DNA of 64,000 nt from Arthrobacter sp. PAMC25284 (GCF_019443425.1 NZ_CP080382.1:3286001-3350000); one strand, 5' to 3'. Counted from the first letter of the stretch, positions 15,979 through 25,009 are shown. The notes: generated from the letters alone by a model not told the origin. Made by a program: numbers and translations.

Positions 15979-16081
15979 CTGGCGGGTTTCCGCGTCGAGG
16001 CAGGACTAATGCGGCTGTGATTTTCCTCGTATCTGGCCCATATACGACTGGACTGCTTCGCTGAAGTCGCCCGTCTGCCGC

Positions 16082-16087
16082 TAGCGT
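16082..16087 (+). promoter_or_regulatory. Candidate -10 box of the CitE-like gene, leaderless start
   Basis: TAGCGT lies 6 nt before the ATG at 16094; no ribosome site is seen. Confidence 0.45.
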
Positions 16088-16093
16088 AGGTGT

Positions 16094-16957
16094 ATGACCT
16101 CTACGACCATCGCCGGATCCGTCCGGCCCCAGCGCAACATCCCCGCCGACATTGCCCGCTCGTGGCTGCTGGTCAATGCAATGAAGACGGAACTTTTCGA
16201 TCAGTCCGCAGAGTCACGGGCAGACGCGATCATCCTTGATATCGAAGACGCTGTGGACCCTTCCCAGAAGGACGCCGCCCGCGATAACGTCGTGAACTGG
16301 CTGGCCGCCGGCGGTAACGCCTGGGTGCGGATCAACGACGCGACCAGCCGCTTCTGGGCCGACGACCTCGCCGGTCTCCGCGGAACCCCCGGCCTGCTCG
16401 GCGTGATGCTGGCCAAGACCGAGTCCGCGGACCAGGTCACCGAAAGCTTCCACCGCATGGACGGCAAGACGCCGGTCATCCCGCTCGTGGAGTCGGCCGT
16501 GGGCATCGAGGAAGCCAATAACATCGCCAAGGCCCAGGGTGCGTTCCGGCTGGCCTTCGGCTCCGGCGACTTCCGCCGAGATACCGGCATGGCCGCCACC
16601 CCCGAGGCCATGGCCTACCCCCGCGCCAAGCTTGTCGTCGCCAGCCGCGTCGGCAACCTGCCGGGTCCCATCGACGGCCCTACCGTCGGGACCAACCATC
16701 CCATCCTGCGCGAACAGACCGGCATCACGGTCACGATGGGCATGACCGGCAAGCTCTGCCTCGCGATTGACCAGACCAGCGTCATCAACGAGGTCATCAG
16801 CCCCACCCCCTCGGACGTCGCCTGGGCCACCGAGTTTATGGCGGACTTCGAAGCCGGCGGCCGCGTGATCCGCGACGGTTCGGACCTGCCGCGACTGGGC
16901 CGTGCCGAAAAGATCATGAAGCTCGCCGTGGCCTTCGACGTCCGGCCGGCGCTCTGA
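16094..16957 (+). CDS. HpcH/HpaI aldolase / citrate lyase beta-subunit-like protein (CitE-like)
   Basis: 287 residues. TIM-barrel acyl-CoA lyase family: RSWLLVNAMKTELFDQSAESRADAIILDIEDAV (32-55) carries the CoA/Mg signature DIEDAV, followed by KDAARDNV. IPLVESAVGIEEANNIA holds the second conserved acid, and LAFGSGDFRRDTG the next loop. Stand-alone CitE-like proteins without citrate lyase alpha and gamma subunits, as here, are mostly malyl-, citramalyl- or beta-methylmalyl-CoA lyases or thioesterases. No CoA-transferase or lyase partner is nearby, so the substrate is open. Alone between two terminators. Confidence 0.85.
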   Translation: MTSTTIAGSVRPQRNIPADIARSWLLVNAMKTELFDQSAESRADAIILDIEDAVDPSQKDAARDNVVNWLAAGGNAWVRINDATSRFWADDLAGLRGTPGLLGVMLAKTESADQVTESFHRMDGKTPVIPLVESAVGIEEANNIAKAQGAFRLAFGSGDFRRDTGMAATPEAMAYPRAKLVVASRVGNLPGPIDGPTVGTNHPILREQTGITVTMGMTGKLCLAIDQTSVINEVISPTPSDVAWATEFMADFEAGGRVIRDGSDLPRLGRAEKIMKLAVAFDVRPAL

Positions 16958-16980
16958 TCCGGAACCTGCAGTAAACAAGG

Positions 16981-17024
16981 AGACCCCGTGGCCGATACCC
17001 GATATCTGGTCCACGGGGTCTTTT
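16981..17024 (+). terminator. Terminator after the CitE-like gene
   Basis: AGACCCCGTGG (16981-16991) pairs with CCACGGGGTCT (17011-17021) and is followed by TTT. The loop is long (19 nt). Confidence 0.75.
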
Positions 17025-17061
17025 GGGATGGTGCCCGGGATGTGGTGCCACCTCGCGCCGG

Positions 17062-17067
17062 TAAACT
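17062..17067 (+). promoter_or_regulatory. Candidate -10 box of the 74-residue membrane protein, leaderless start
   Basis: TAAACT lies 6 nt before the ATG at 17074; no SD sequence. Confidence 0.5.
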
Positions 17068-17073
17068 GGAACT

Positions 17074-17298
17074 ATGCTGACCGAATTCTGGGCCACCGCC
17101 TCCACCGCTTACAAGACGCTCGTTTTCAGCGCCATGGGCCTGATCGCCGTCGGCATGATCCTCACCATCGTGGGCAACACTTCAGGCAACCAGGGACTCG
17201 CCCTCGCGTCGCTGCCGGTCATCGGGCTCGGACTTATCCTGCACATTGCCGGACTTGTGGTTCGCGGCCAGGCCATCCGCAAGAGCCTCAAGCGCTAG
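17074..17298 (+). CDS. Small two-span membrane protein
   Basis: 74 residues with two hydrophobic segments (about 15-35, FSAMGLIAVGMILTIVGN; about 42-62, LALASLPVIGLGLILHIAGLVV) and a basic tail (RGQAIRKSLKR). Family unknown. Its stop codon overlaps that of the convergent SulP gene by two bases. Conserved-looking start region (MLTEFWATASTAYKTLV). The well-placed -10 box and sequence character support a real gene. Confidence 0.65.
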   Translation: MLTEFWATASTAYKTLVFSAMGLIAVGMILTIVGNTSGNQGLALASLPVIGLGLILHIAGLVVRGQAIRKSLKR

Positions 17299-18965
17299 CT
17301 GGCGGCCGCACCAGCGTCTGCGTTCGGCCGGACATGGCTTCGCGCGTGTTCCACGGCCGCAGCCAGGGCCGTGAACAGGTGTTTGTGGTGCCGCAGCGAG
17401 CGGATCACCCCGACATTGGTGACCAGATCGAGATGCTGCGGCTGGACGCCCTTGAGCAGGACCGTCACCCCGCGCAACTCCAATGCGGAGATGACTTCCA
17501 CCAGGGTATGTGCTCCGGTGGCATCCAACATCCGCAGCTGCGAGAGCCGGATGATGGCCACCTGAATATCCTGGACCTTGTTGATTTCCTGCAGGACGCG
17601 CTCCGCGGCCCCAAAGAACATGGCGCCGTCCAGCCGGAAGATGGCGATGTGCTTATCCCCGGGAACACGTTCACCGGGGATCTCCTCGCGCTGGACCCCG
17701 CTGAGCGAGGCGAACTTCCGCAAGGTGAACACTGCCGCGGCTGCGAGCCCGATCTCTATGGCCACAATGAGATCGAAAGCCACCGTGATGAGCGCTGTCA
17801 GGACGAAGACGGCGGCGTCGGCGCGGGTGGAGCGCAAGACGGCGTTCACCGTCCGTCTGGAGACCATACGGGTCGCCGTGACCATCAGAATGCCGCTCAG
17901 GACCGCCAGCGGGATCCGACCGACCAGCCCGGCGGCCAGATAGATAATAGCCAGCAGCACGAGGGCGTGCACGATCGCTGAGAGCCGGGTCTTGGCGCCG
18001 GAGCGTACGTTCACCGCCGTTCGGGCAATGGCACCGGTGGCGGGCATGCCGCCGAAAAACGCGGCCGCCATGGAGGCCAGGCCCTGGCCGGTGAGTTCGC
18101 GGTCCGGGACGTAAGCGCCGGTGGGACGCCCGTCCGGGCCGACCATCCCGGACGCCACCCGGGCCGAGAGAAGGGATTCGATGGCCGCCAGGGCCGCTAT
18201 GGACACGGCCGGCATAAGCAGGCCACCGACGGGGGATGCGTCAAAGGCCGGCATGGCGGGCGTGGGCAGGGAATGCGGCAGCGCGCCGATCCGCGGGATG
18301 TCCAGCCGAAGCAGATCGGCAGCCACTGTGGCCAACAGCACCGCGATCAGGCTGGCCGGCAGCGCCTTGTGCAGCCTCGGGAGCAGCAACATCACCGCAG
18401 CTACGCCCGCGACCACCGCCAGGGTCTGCAGGGCCGTGGGGAAGCTGGACCGGGAGGCGCTGCCGATGGCGCTGAGAAGAGTGTTCTCGCCCGGGACGCC
18501 CGCGGTGCCGGTGGCCATCGGGACCTGCTGGAGGAAGACGATCGCGGCGATGCCGAGCGTGAAACCCTCCACCACCGGCCAGGGGATGAAGGCCACGGCC
18601 CTGCCCAGCCCGCTGAGCCCCAGCGCACAGACCAGCAGGCCAGCCAGGAGGGAGACCACCGCGATGCTTCCGGCGCCGTGGCTGGCGACCACCGGGGCGA
18701 GGACCACAACCATGGCGCCGGTAGGGCCGGAGACCTGGACGTTCGAACCGCCCATGATGGCTGCGACCAGACCGGCCACCACGGCGGTGATGAGCCCGGC
18801 CTCGGCACCCACGCCCGAGCTGACGCCAAAGGCGAGTGCCAGCGGCAGGGCCACGATGCCTACGGTAATTCCTGAGAGCAGGTCCGTCTTCCAGGCCGAG
18901 TGCAGGCTTTGGTAATCGTGGCGGGACGGCAGGAACCTGCCGAGGTACGTGCGGGCGGCCCTCAC
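17295..18965 (-). CDS. SulP-family anion transporter with STAS domain
   Basis: 556 residues from a GTG overlapping the ArsR stop (GTGA). About 11-12 membrane segments cover residues 28-410, with SulP motifs ALPLALAFGVSSGVGAEAGLITAVVAG and QVSGPTGAMVVVLAPVV. A STAS domain is at about 440-535 (HIAIFRLDGAMFFGAAERV; IRLSQLRMLDATGAHTLVEV). Family members carry sulfate, bicarbonate or other anions. Co-transcription with an ArsR-type repressor implies expression in response to a signal. No sulfate-assimilation genes are adjacent, so the anion is uncertain. Confidence 0.92.
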   Translation of the reverse strand: MRAARTYLGRFLPSRHDYQSLHSAWKTDLLSGITVGIVALPLALAFGVSSGVGAEAGLITAVVAGLVAAIMGGSNVQVSGPTGAMVVVLAPVVASHGAGSIAVVSLLAGLLVCALGLSGLGRAVAFIPWPVVEGFTLGIAAIVFLQQVPMATGTAGVPGENTLLSAIGSASRSSFPTALQTLAVVAGVAAVMLLLPRLHKALPASLIAVLLATVAADLLRLDIPRIGALPHSLPTPAMPAFDASPVGGLLMPAVSIAALAAIESLLSARVASGMVGPDGRPTGAYVPDRELTGQGLASMAAAFFGGMPATGAIARTAVNVRSGAKTRLSAIVHALVLLAIIYLAAGLVGRIPLAVLSGILMVTATRMVSRRTVNAVLRSTRADAAVFVLTALITVAFDLIVAIEIGLAAAAVFTLRKFASLSGVQREEIPGERVPGDKHIAIFRLDGAMFFGAAERVLQEINKVQDIQVAIIRLSQLRMLDATGAHTLVEVISALELRGVTVLLKGVQPQHLDLVTNVGVIRSLRHHKHLFTALAAAVEHARSHVRPNADAGAAAS

Positions 18966-19339
18966 AATCCGAGGCCGCCCAGATGTTCACCCGGAAGCTC
19001 CTGGGCGAGCTGCAGTTGCTCTCCGGATTCCGCCAGGCTGTCCAGGAGGAAGGTGCGGGCAATGGCCAGCAGCTCAGAAATCTTCGGGTGCGCCAGTTGG
19101 TAGGTCACGGTGTTTGCTGACCGGACCGAGGTCACCACCCCGTGCCTGCGCAGGGTAGCCAGGTGCTGGGAGAGGTGCGAGGCCTCAAGTCCGGTCTCGG
19201 CCAGCAGGTAGCTGACCGGCGCCTGGCCGTCCGGGGATGCCGCCAGCAGTTCCAGCACCCGGATCCGGGCAGGGTGGGCCAGGGCCTTAAAAAGGTTCGC
19301 CTTAATCTCGTACAAGGGGATCTGTGCCGAGGAAATCAT
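18962..19339 (-). CDS. ArsR-family winged-helix regulator
   Basis: 125 residues. The wHTH spans about 15-95: LFKALAHPARIRVLELLA, then SYLLAETGLEASHLSQHLATLRRHGVV (recognition helix) and the wing SVRSANTVTYQLAHPKI. There is no cysteine in the protein, so a classic thiolate metal site is absent. His residues near the dimer helix could still bind Zn, or it may sense something else. It overlaps the SulP gene by GTGA and most likely autoregulates that operon. Divergent from hadA. Confidence 0.9.
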   Translation of the reverse strand: MISSAQIPLYEIKANLFKALAHPARIRVLELLAASPDGQAPVSYLLAETGLEASHLSQHLATLRRHGVVTSVRSANTVTYQLAHPKISELLAIARTFLLDSLAESGEQLQLAQELPGEHLGGLGL

Positions 19340-19497
19340 GTGTGGCCGGTTCCTCCCGCGCCGCTGTCCATTCAGGACCTGCGATCAGTTGATGGAATGA
19401 TGTTTTCATCATACGCATGATCTGAAACGGGCGTCGCCGGACAGGGACCACGCCGGCCTGGCGGCGTCACGGAGCAGGCCCGCAAAGGGCGTGGCGC

Positions 19498-19503
19498 TAG
19501 TCT
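19498..19503 (+). promoter_or_regulatory. Candidate -10 box of hadA, leaderless start
   Basis: TAGTCT lies 7 nt before the ATG at 19511; no ribosome site. Confidence 0.5.
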
Positions 19504-19510
19504 TGATTCC

Positions 19511-19972
19511 ATGACTATCAATCCGGATCTGCAGGGACGCAGCTACCCTGCCGCAGAGGTGTACGACGTCGGCCGCGAAAAGATCAGCGAGTTCGCCCGG
19601 TCAGTGAAGGCGACCCACCCGGCCCACTACGACGTCGACGCGGCCAGGGCGCTCGGCCACCGTGACCTCGTGGCGCCCCCGACGTTCGCGATCATCGTTG
19701 CACAGCGGGCCGATGCGCAGCTCATCGAAGATCCGGAGTCCGGCATCGACTTCTCCCGCGTGGTCCACGCAGACCAACGCTTCACCCACCACCGTCCCAT
19801 CGTCGCCGGCGACCGGCTGGTTGCCGAACTGTCCGTCGACGGTGTCCGTGCGATGGGCGGCGGCGCCATGATCACCACCCGCGCCGAAATTTTCGCGCTG
19901 GATGCCGACGGCGGCCGTGCAGCCGTCGCCACAACGACCTCGTCCCTGCTGGTCCGCGGAGAGGGACAGTAA
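19511..19972 (+). CDS. hadA: HadA-like (3R)-hydroxyacyl-ACP dehydratase subunit (UPF0336, MaoC-like N-terminal)
   Basis: 153 residues with a hot-dog fold of the FAS1-dehydratase-like type. It begins LQGRSYPAAEVYDVGREKISEFARSV, then APPTFAIIVAQ and VVHADQRFTHHRPIVAGDRL, the hallmark of HadA/HadC subunits. It lacks the catalytic D/H hydratase pair. HadA pairs with HadB to dehydrate 3-hydroxyacyl-ACP in type II fatty acid synthesis. hadB follows two bases after the stop. In mycobacteria the same pair serves mycolic acid synthesis; here, in a presumably mycolate-free organism, a general or different acyl chain role is likely. Confidence 0.88.
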   Translation: MTINPDLQGRSYPAAEVYDVGREKISEFARSVKATHPAHYDVDAARALGHRDLVAPPTFAIIVAQRADAQLIEDPESGIDFSRVVHADQRFTHHRPIVAGDRLVAELSVDGVRAMGGGAMITTRAEIFALDADGGRAAVATTTSSLLVRGEGQ

Positions 19973-19974
19973 CC

Positions 19975-20412
19975 ATGAGCCAGACATTCTCAGACCTCAG
20001 CGTCGGCCAGAGCATCGGCAGCCGCAGCATCACCGTCACCCGCACGGACCTCGTCAAGTACGCCGGCGCCTCTGGAGACTTCAACCCCATCCACTGGAAC
20101 GAAGCCTTCGCCACCGGCGTTGGCCTCCCCGGCGTGATCGCACACGGGATGTTCACGATGGGCTCCGCCGTCCAGCTCGTGACCGACTGGGCCGGGGACC
20201 CTGCCGCCGTCGTCGATTTCCAGACCCGCTTCACCAAGCCTGTCCCGGTGGCCGATACCACAGGAACGCCGGATGCCGGCGCGGTTATTGAAGTCAGCGG
20301 TGCGATCGGGGCGCTCGACGCCGATGCCCGCACCGCCCGCGTGGACCTCACCGTGGTGTCGGGCGGCCAGAAAGTCCTGGTCAAAGCCCAGGCCGTCGTT
20401 TTGCTGTCCTAG
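19975..20412 (+). CDS. hadB: HadB-like (3R)-hydroxyacyl-ACP dehydratase, catalytic subunit (MaoC)
   Basis: 145 residues. The R-hydratase motif is intact: YAGASGDFNPIHWNEAFATGVGLPGVIAHGMFTMG, with catalytic Asp35 and His40. The end, VDFQTRFTKPVPVADT, is typical. The ATG lies two bases after the hadA stop, so the two are surely one operon and a heterodimer is expected. The MFS gene follows 3 bp later and is probably co-transcribed. Confidence 0.92.
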   Translation: MSQTFSDLSVGQSIGSRSITVTRTDLVKYAGASGDFNPIHWNEAFATGVGLPGVIAHGMFTMGSAVQLVTDWAGDPAAVVDFQTRFTKPVPVADTTGTPDAGAVIEVSGAIGALDADARTARVDLTVVSGGQKVLVKAQAVVLLS

Positions 20413-20415
20413 CCG

Positions 20416-21747
20416 ATGAAACCGGTGAGAAGCGCCCGTCCCGCCACAGCCCGTGACATCACGCGGTGGCGCAATGCCGTCGCTGCGGCCTACGGCTTCA
20501 GCGGCATCGCTTTCGCCAGTTGGATTTCCCGGCTGCCCGCCATCCGCGACGGCCTTGACCTCACACCGGGCTCCGTGGGGCTGCTATTGCTCTGCATGAC
20601 GGTGGGATCGTTTGTCTCGGTATCCGCCTCAGGCCTGATCGTCCTGCACTTTGGCTCCAGGCAGACCATCCGGATCGGCAGCATTCTGGTCGGCTGCGGA
20701 TTGGTCCTGACAGGCTTCGGCACCTCGGTTATGGCGAATCCGCTGGCCGTTGCTGCAGGGCTGGCGGTCATCGGCCTGGGCACCGCCAGTTGGAACACCG
20801 CCTCAAACGTGGAGGGCGCCGCCGTCGAACGTGCGGTGGGCCGGCACATCATGCCCCAACTGCACGGGATGTTCAGCCTCGGCGCCGTGGCGGGAGCCGG
20901 ACTGGGTGCCTGGTCCGCAGGCACCGGGGTACCCGTCTTCTGGCACCTCGCCGCCGCCGGACTGCTGGTGGCCGGCTCGGTCAGCACCGCGGCGCAATGG
21001 TTCCGCGCCGACAGCACACCGCTGGCGGCCCAAAAAAGTCTCACTCCCGCCAAAGTCGACATGTTCGAGGACCCGATCACGGGCCCGATCCCCATCGTCC
21101 GGATCCGCCAGGAGGGGGCCCACGAGGAACGTGGGACGGCCGTGGAGCTCCCGCTGGACAACAAACGCCAGATCGCCCAGGCCTGGCGCGACCCACGGAC
21201 GCTGTTGTTGGGCTTTATGGTGCTGGGACTGGCCCTCGCGGAGGGCGCGGCGGGGGACTGGGTGGCGCTCGCGCTGGCGGACGGCCACGGCCAGTCCAAC
21301 GCGGCAGGAGCCGCGGGCTACGGCCTCTTTGTCACCTTCATGACGATCGGCCGCTTCGGCGGAACCATCGTGCTGGACCGTTTCGGCCGAGTCCCCGTGA
21401 TGCGCTGGTGCGCCGCGATGGCCGTGCTGGGGCTTGGCCTCTTCGTTTTCGCCCCGGTACCGTGGCTGGCCTTCGTGGCCCTGGCCATCTGGGGACTCGG
21501 CGCCTCGCTCGGCTTCCCGGTGGGCATGTCCGCCGCCGCCGATGACCCCCGCACCGCCGCCGCGCGGGTTTCGGTGGTCTCCACGATCGGCTACGGCGCG
21601 TTCCTGTGCGGGCCTCCGCTGCTCGGCCTGCTCGCTGAACACGTGGGCATCCTCCACTCCCTGCTGGCCGTAATGGTCATGCTCGTCGCCAGCTTCCTGC
21701 TCGCCCCGGTGGCGAAGCCGCTGGACCGGCTAAAGGCGGAAAGCTAG
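20416..21747 (+). CDS. MFS transporter (YbjJ-like)
   Basis: 443 residues with about 12 membrane segments. It contains WISRLPAIRDGLDLTPGSVGLLLL and FGSRQTIRIGS (a weak A-motif) in the N-half. A longer cytoplasmic loop (about 195-255, rich in charged residues, PVRIRQE..) separates the halves, and IGRFGGTIVLDRFGRVPVMRWC is in the C-half. The YbjJ/Fsr-like group contains exporters of mostly unknown substrate. It is tightly linked to hadB (3 bp) and followed by murB. Confidence 0.85.
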   Translation: MKPVRSARPATARDITRWRNAVAAAYGFSGIAFASWISRLPAIRDGLDLTPGSVGLLLLCMTVGSFVSVSASGLIVLHFGSRQTIRIGSILVGCGLVLTGFGTSVMANPLAVAAGLAVIGLGTASWNTASNVEGAAVERAVGRHIMPQLHGMFSLGAVAGAGLGAWSAGTGVPVFWHLAAAGLLVAGSVSTAAQWFRADSTPLAAQKSLTPAKVDMFEDPITGPIPIVRIRQEGAHEERGTAVELPLDNKRQIAQAWRDPRTLLLGFMVLGLALAEGAAGDWVALALADGHGQSNAAGAAGYGLFVTFMTIGRFGGTIVLDRFGRVPVMRWCAAMAVLGLGLFVFAPVPWLAFVALAIWGLGASLGFPVGMSAAADDPRTAAARVSVVSTIGYGAFLCGPPLLGLLAEHVGILHSLLAVMVMLVASFLLAPVAKPLDRLKAES

Positions 21748-21844
21748 ACTCCGGGAAACGCTCCGTTTTCCAGTTCCCGGTTTCGATTTCGCGAGGGTGC
21801 GATGACCGCAGCCAGGCCCGGCAAACCGGTTGAACGATTCCAGT

Positions 21845-21850
21845 TAGGCT
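21845..21850 (+). promoter_or_regulatory. Candidate -10 box of murB, leaderless start
   Basis: TAGGCT lies 6 nt before the GTG at 21857, with no SD. Confidence 0.5.
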
Positions 21851-21856
21851 GGTCAG

Positions 21857-22925
21857 GTGACCCAGACACTGCTTTCCACCCTGACAACGGCCGCCGTCGG
21901 CGGCCCCGCCGGCACATACCTCGAAGCCGGCACCGAAGCGGAAATCATCGACGCCGTCCGCACCGCCGACGCTGCGGGGGAGAAGCTGCTGATTATCGGC
22001 GGCGGGTCCAACCTGCTGGTGTCCGACGACGGCTTCCCCGGAACCGTCCTGAAGATCGCCTCGACCGGATTGACGGTGAACTCGGAAGACTCCTGCGGCG
22101 GCGTGTCCGTCGTCGTTCAGGCAGGCCACAGCTGGGACGGCCTCGTGGAACACGCTGTCCGGCATGCCTGGTCCGGGATCGAGGCGCTGTCCGGCATCCC
22201 GGGGGCCACGGGCGCCACCCCGGTGCAAAACGTGGGAGCCTACGGGGCCGACGTCTCTCAGACCATTGCCGCGGTGCGGACCTGGGACCGGGAGCGGAAC
22301 GCCGTGAAGACATTCACCAATTCCGAGCTGAAGTTCGGCTACCGCGATTCCATCCTCAAGCAGACCACCGTCAGCGGCTCGCCGCGATACGTGGTTCTCA
22401 CGGTGGAATTCCAGCTGCTGCTGGGCCGGATGAGCGAGCCAATCCGCTACGCCGAGCTGGCGCGCGCTCTCGGGGTTGAGCCCGGCCACCGGGCCTACTC
22501 AACCGATGTCCGCCGTGAGGTGTTGCGGCTCCGCGCGTCCAAGGGCATGGTGCTTGATCCAGCCGACCGGGATACCTATTCCACAGGCTCCTTTTTCACC
22601 AACCCGCTAGTTCCGGCCGAGACCGCGGCCGGCCTGCCGGAGGACGCCCCCCGGTACCCTGCGGGCTCAAACGGCCTGGTCAAGCTCTCGGCGGCCTGGC
22701 TGATCGAGAAGGCAGGCTACGGCAAGGGGTTCGGGCTGGAGGCGGACAGCGTTTCTGGCGGCCGGGGCCGCACTGTCCACCAAACACACTCTGGCCATCA
22801 CCAACAGGGGCGGCGCCAGCGCAGCTGATTTGCTGGCAATCGCCCGCGACGTGCAGGGCGGCGTCGCCGGACGCTTCGGCATCGAACTGCACCCGGAACC
22901 GTTGCTGATCGGCTGCGAACTCTAG
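21857..22925 (+). CDS. murB: UDP-N-acetylenolpyruvoylglucosamine reductase (apparent +1 frameshift near 22764)
   Basis: About 355 residues if one base is removed. FAD-binding half: [21 protein letters not shown] and [19 protein letters not shown]. Substrate-binding half: YRDSILKQ, then SFFTNPLV (catalytic Ser) and [13 protein letters not shown]. The first frame then reads [15 protein letters not shown] and stops at 22828. The other frame supplies [16 protein letters not shown] through [16 protein letters not shown] to 22925, the normal MurB C-terminus. Removing one G from GGGG (22764-22767) joins them. MurB reduces UDP-GlcNAc-enolpyruvate to UDP-MurNAc and is essential for peptidoglycan, so the shift is very probably an error. 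Confidence 0.9.
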
Positions 22926-22953
22926 GACGCGTCCCCTTCAGGAAACGAGGCGA

Positions 22954-23475
22954 CTACGGTTTCGCTGGCCGGGAGACCGGCGGAACCGGGTCCCGGCCGT
23001 CAGCCCCGTGCGGCGGTGTGGTTTTGCTGAAAATCATATATGTGAAGCCGGACGCTGCCGCCCCGAGCAGGAAGACCTGGCAGAACGCCACGGACTGGGC
23101 ACTGGGCCCGTTGCGAAGGATAAGGCCGGCACAGGCGAACGCGATGGCTCCCGCCAGCAGCGCCACTGATCCGAAGAGTAAGTTCCGCATCGTGGCCGTG
23201 AGGTCGCCGGCGTCGGGGTCCGCGACGGCATCCCGGAGCGGGGCGCTGTCCAGACGCCGGGTCAGGGCGGCGGCCGCAATGAAGCTCACCACGGTAATGG
23301 CCAGGCAGGCCACGGCACCGAGCTGCAGGGCGCTCATCAGCGGGGACAGGCTCGTGCCGCCGGCGATCGCGACGGCGAGACCGGCGCTCATCCCGGCAAC
23401 GCTGGAGATCCAGCCCAGCAGGGCCAGTCTTCGGCACAGGGGCCGTATCTGCGGCCACAGCTCACTCATGGTCAT
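22954..23475 (-). CDS. Four-span membrane protein, unknown function
   Basis: 173 residues with four hydrophobic segments (about 17-41, 48-71, 98-118, 124-146) and a Pro-rich polar tail. Family not recognised; small DUF-type membrane protein. The ATG at 23475 is preceded at 6 nt by TACCAT, matching the leaderless pattern; the second ATG two codons later is less favoured. Convergent with murB, 28 bp apart. Confidence 0.65.
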   Translation of the reverse strand: MTMSELWPQIRPLCRRLALLGWISSVAGMSAGLAVAIAGGTSLSPLMSALQLGAVACLAITVVSFIAAAALTRRLDSAPLRDAVADPDAGDLTATMRNLLFGSVALLAGAIAFACAGLILRNGPSAQSVAFCQVFLLGAAASGFTYMIFSKTTPPHGADGRDPVPPVSRPAKP

Positions 23476-23481
23476 GCATCA

Positions 23482-23487
23482 ATGGTA
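23482..23487 (-). promoter_or_regulatory. Candidate -10 box of the four-span membrane protein, leaderless start
   Basis: On the minus strand TACCAT lies 6 nt before the ATG at 23475. Confidence 0.4.
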
Positions 23488-23700
23488 GGGATATCCGCTG
23501 GGCGGCGGCTGGGAACAACCGGGACGCCGGCCGGTGAGCCGCACAGGGCGTCCCTCCCGGTCCAGGACCTTGCCGGCCGCCTCGTGCACCGTGGGACAGC
23601 AGGTCCCCGGTGCACGCCCGGTGCGGGCACCCGGGCAGCCATGCAGCAGGCCGAGGGGCACCGCCGTCGTGCCCGGACCGTTCGACGCCGTTAACGGGCT

Positions 23701-23739
23701 GCGGCCTGCAGCCCAAAAGTCCTTTGGGCTGCAGGCCGC
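23701..23739. terminator. Perfect 17-bp hairpin downstream of asd
   Basis: Arms 23701-23717 and 23723-23739 are exact reverse complements around a 5-nt loop, with AAA/TTT at the loop end. It is 35 bp past the asd stop on the minus strand and probably terminates it. Between it and 23476 only weak short frames are seen. Confidence 0.75.
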
Positions 23740-23773
23740 CAAATACCGGCGGTTCCTGGGGGAATAGCCTTCC

Positions 23774-24904
23774 CTAGAGGGTCCCGGTGGCGACGTTGAG
23801 CATGCGGCGCAACGGCTCGGCGGCGCCCCAGAGCAGCTGGTCACCGACCGTGAAAGCGCTGATGTACTGCGGACCCATCTCCATTTTGCGGATCCGGCCT
23901 ACCGGGATATCCAGGGTGCCCGAGGCGGACACCGGGGTGAGGTCCGCCATGGAGTCTTCCTTGGTGTTTGGCACCACCTTGGCCCATTCGTTGTCCTCGG
24001 CCAGGAGTTTTTCGATCTCGGTGACGGACAGGTCCTCGCGGAGCTTCAGCGTCAGCGCCTGGGAGTGCGAGCGCATGGCGCCGATACGGACGCACAGGCC
24101 GTCCATGATGACGTGGTTTTCACCGGAGGTGCCCAGGATCTTGTTGGTCTCCACCCCGGCTTTCCACTCCTCCTTGGACTGGCCGTTACCCAGGTCCGCG
24201 TCGATCCAGGGGATCAGCGAACCGGCCAGCGGGACGCCGAACTGGGTGGCGTCGATGTCGGTGCGCTGGTGGGCCAGGACCTTGCGGTCGATCTCCAGGA
24301 TCGCCGACGCCGGGTCGTCCAGTTCCGTGCTGACCTCGGCGTTGAGCGTGCCGAACTGGCTCAGCAGCTCGCGCATGTGCCGGGCGCCGCCGCCGGAGGC
24401 CGCCTGGTAGGTCATGGAGGTGCCCCACTCGACGAGGCCGTTCTTGAACAGCCCGCCGAGGCCCATCAGCATGCAGGACACGGTGCAGTTGCCGCCGATG
24501 TAGTCCTTGACCCCGCCGGAGAGGCCGGCGTCGATCACGTCGCGGTTGATCGGGTCCAGCACGATGATTGAGTCATCGTTCATGCGCAGGGTGGAGGCGG
24601 CGTCGATCCACAGGCCGTCCCAGCCCCGGCTGCGGAGTTCGCCGTGCACCTGTTTGGTGTAGTCGCCGCCCTGGGCGGTGACGATAATCGGCAGCTTCGC
24701 CAGGGTCTCGACGTCGAACGCGTCCTCGAGCTTGCCGGCCCCGTCGGCGAAGGACGGGGCGGCACCTCCGGCGTTGGAGGTGGAGAAAAAGACGGGGTTG
24801 ATGGTGGCGAAGTCGCCCGCGTCCTGCATGCGCTGCATCAGGACGGAACCGACCATGCCACGCCAACCCACCAGTCCAACGGACGGAGTAGCTGCTGTAG
24901 TCAT
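23774..24904 (-). CDS. asd: Aspartate-semialdehyde dehydrogenase
   Basis: 376 residues. NADP motif [18 protein letters not shown] (8-25), catalytic Cys140 in [11 protein letters not shown], and [16 protein letters not shown]-terminal [35 protein letters not shown]. It reduces aspartyl phosphate to the semialdehyde, the branch point to lysine/diaminopimelate, threonine and methionine. The sequence is of the longer enterobacterial-like subtype (about 370 residues), not the shorter mycobacterial one. No lysC is adjacent. Leaderless start likely. Confidence 0.94.
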   Translation of the reverse strand: MTTAATPSVGLVGWRGMVGSVLMQRMQDAGDFATINPVFFSTSNAGGAAPSFADGAGKLEDAFDVETLAKLPIIVTAQGGDYTKQVHGELRSRGWDGLWIDAASTLRMNDDSIIVLDPINRDVIDAGLSGGVKDYIGGNCTVSCMLMGLGGLFKNGLVEWGTSMTYQAASGGGARHMRELLSQFGTLNAEVSTELDDPASAILEIDRKVLAHQRTDIDATQFGVPLAGSLIPWIDADLGNGQSKEEWKAGVETNKILGTSGENHVIMDGLCVRIGAMRSHSQALTLKLREDLSVTEIEKLLAEDNEWAKVVPNTKEDSMADLTPVSASGTLDIPVGRIRKMEMGPQYISAFTVGDQLLWGAAEPLRRMLNVATGTL

Positions 24905-24910
24905 TGGGCA

Positions 24911-24916
24911 AGTCTA
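24911..24916 (-). promoter_or_regulatory. Candidate -10 box of asd, leaderless start
   Basis: TAGACT on the minus strand lies 6 nt before the ATG at 24904; no ribosome site. Confidence 0.5.
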
Positions 24917-25009
24917 GACAGTCGAGCCCCGGTGCGCGCAGTCGGTTACGTCACCCCGGCCCGGCAGCGGGCGCCTGGCGGGACCGGCGCTGTGCCGGCG
25001 CCGCAGGGT

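Noticed and set aside
23479..23670. Minus-strand frame with CCPTVHEAAGKVLDREGRPVRL after asd
   Set aside because: Plausible-looking short protein, but it has no clear start, is Cys/Pro-rich, and encloses no known motif. Not annotated.
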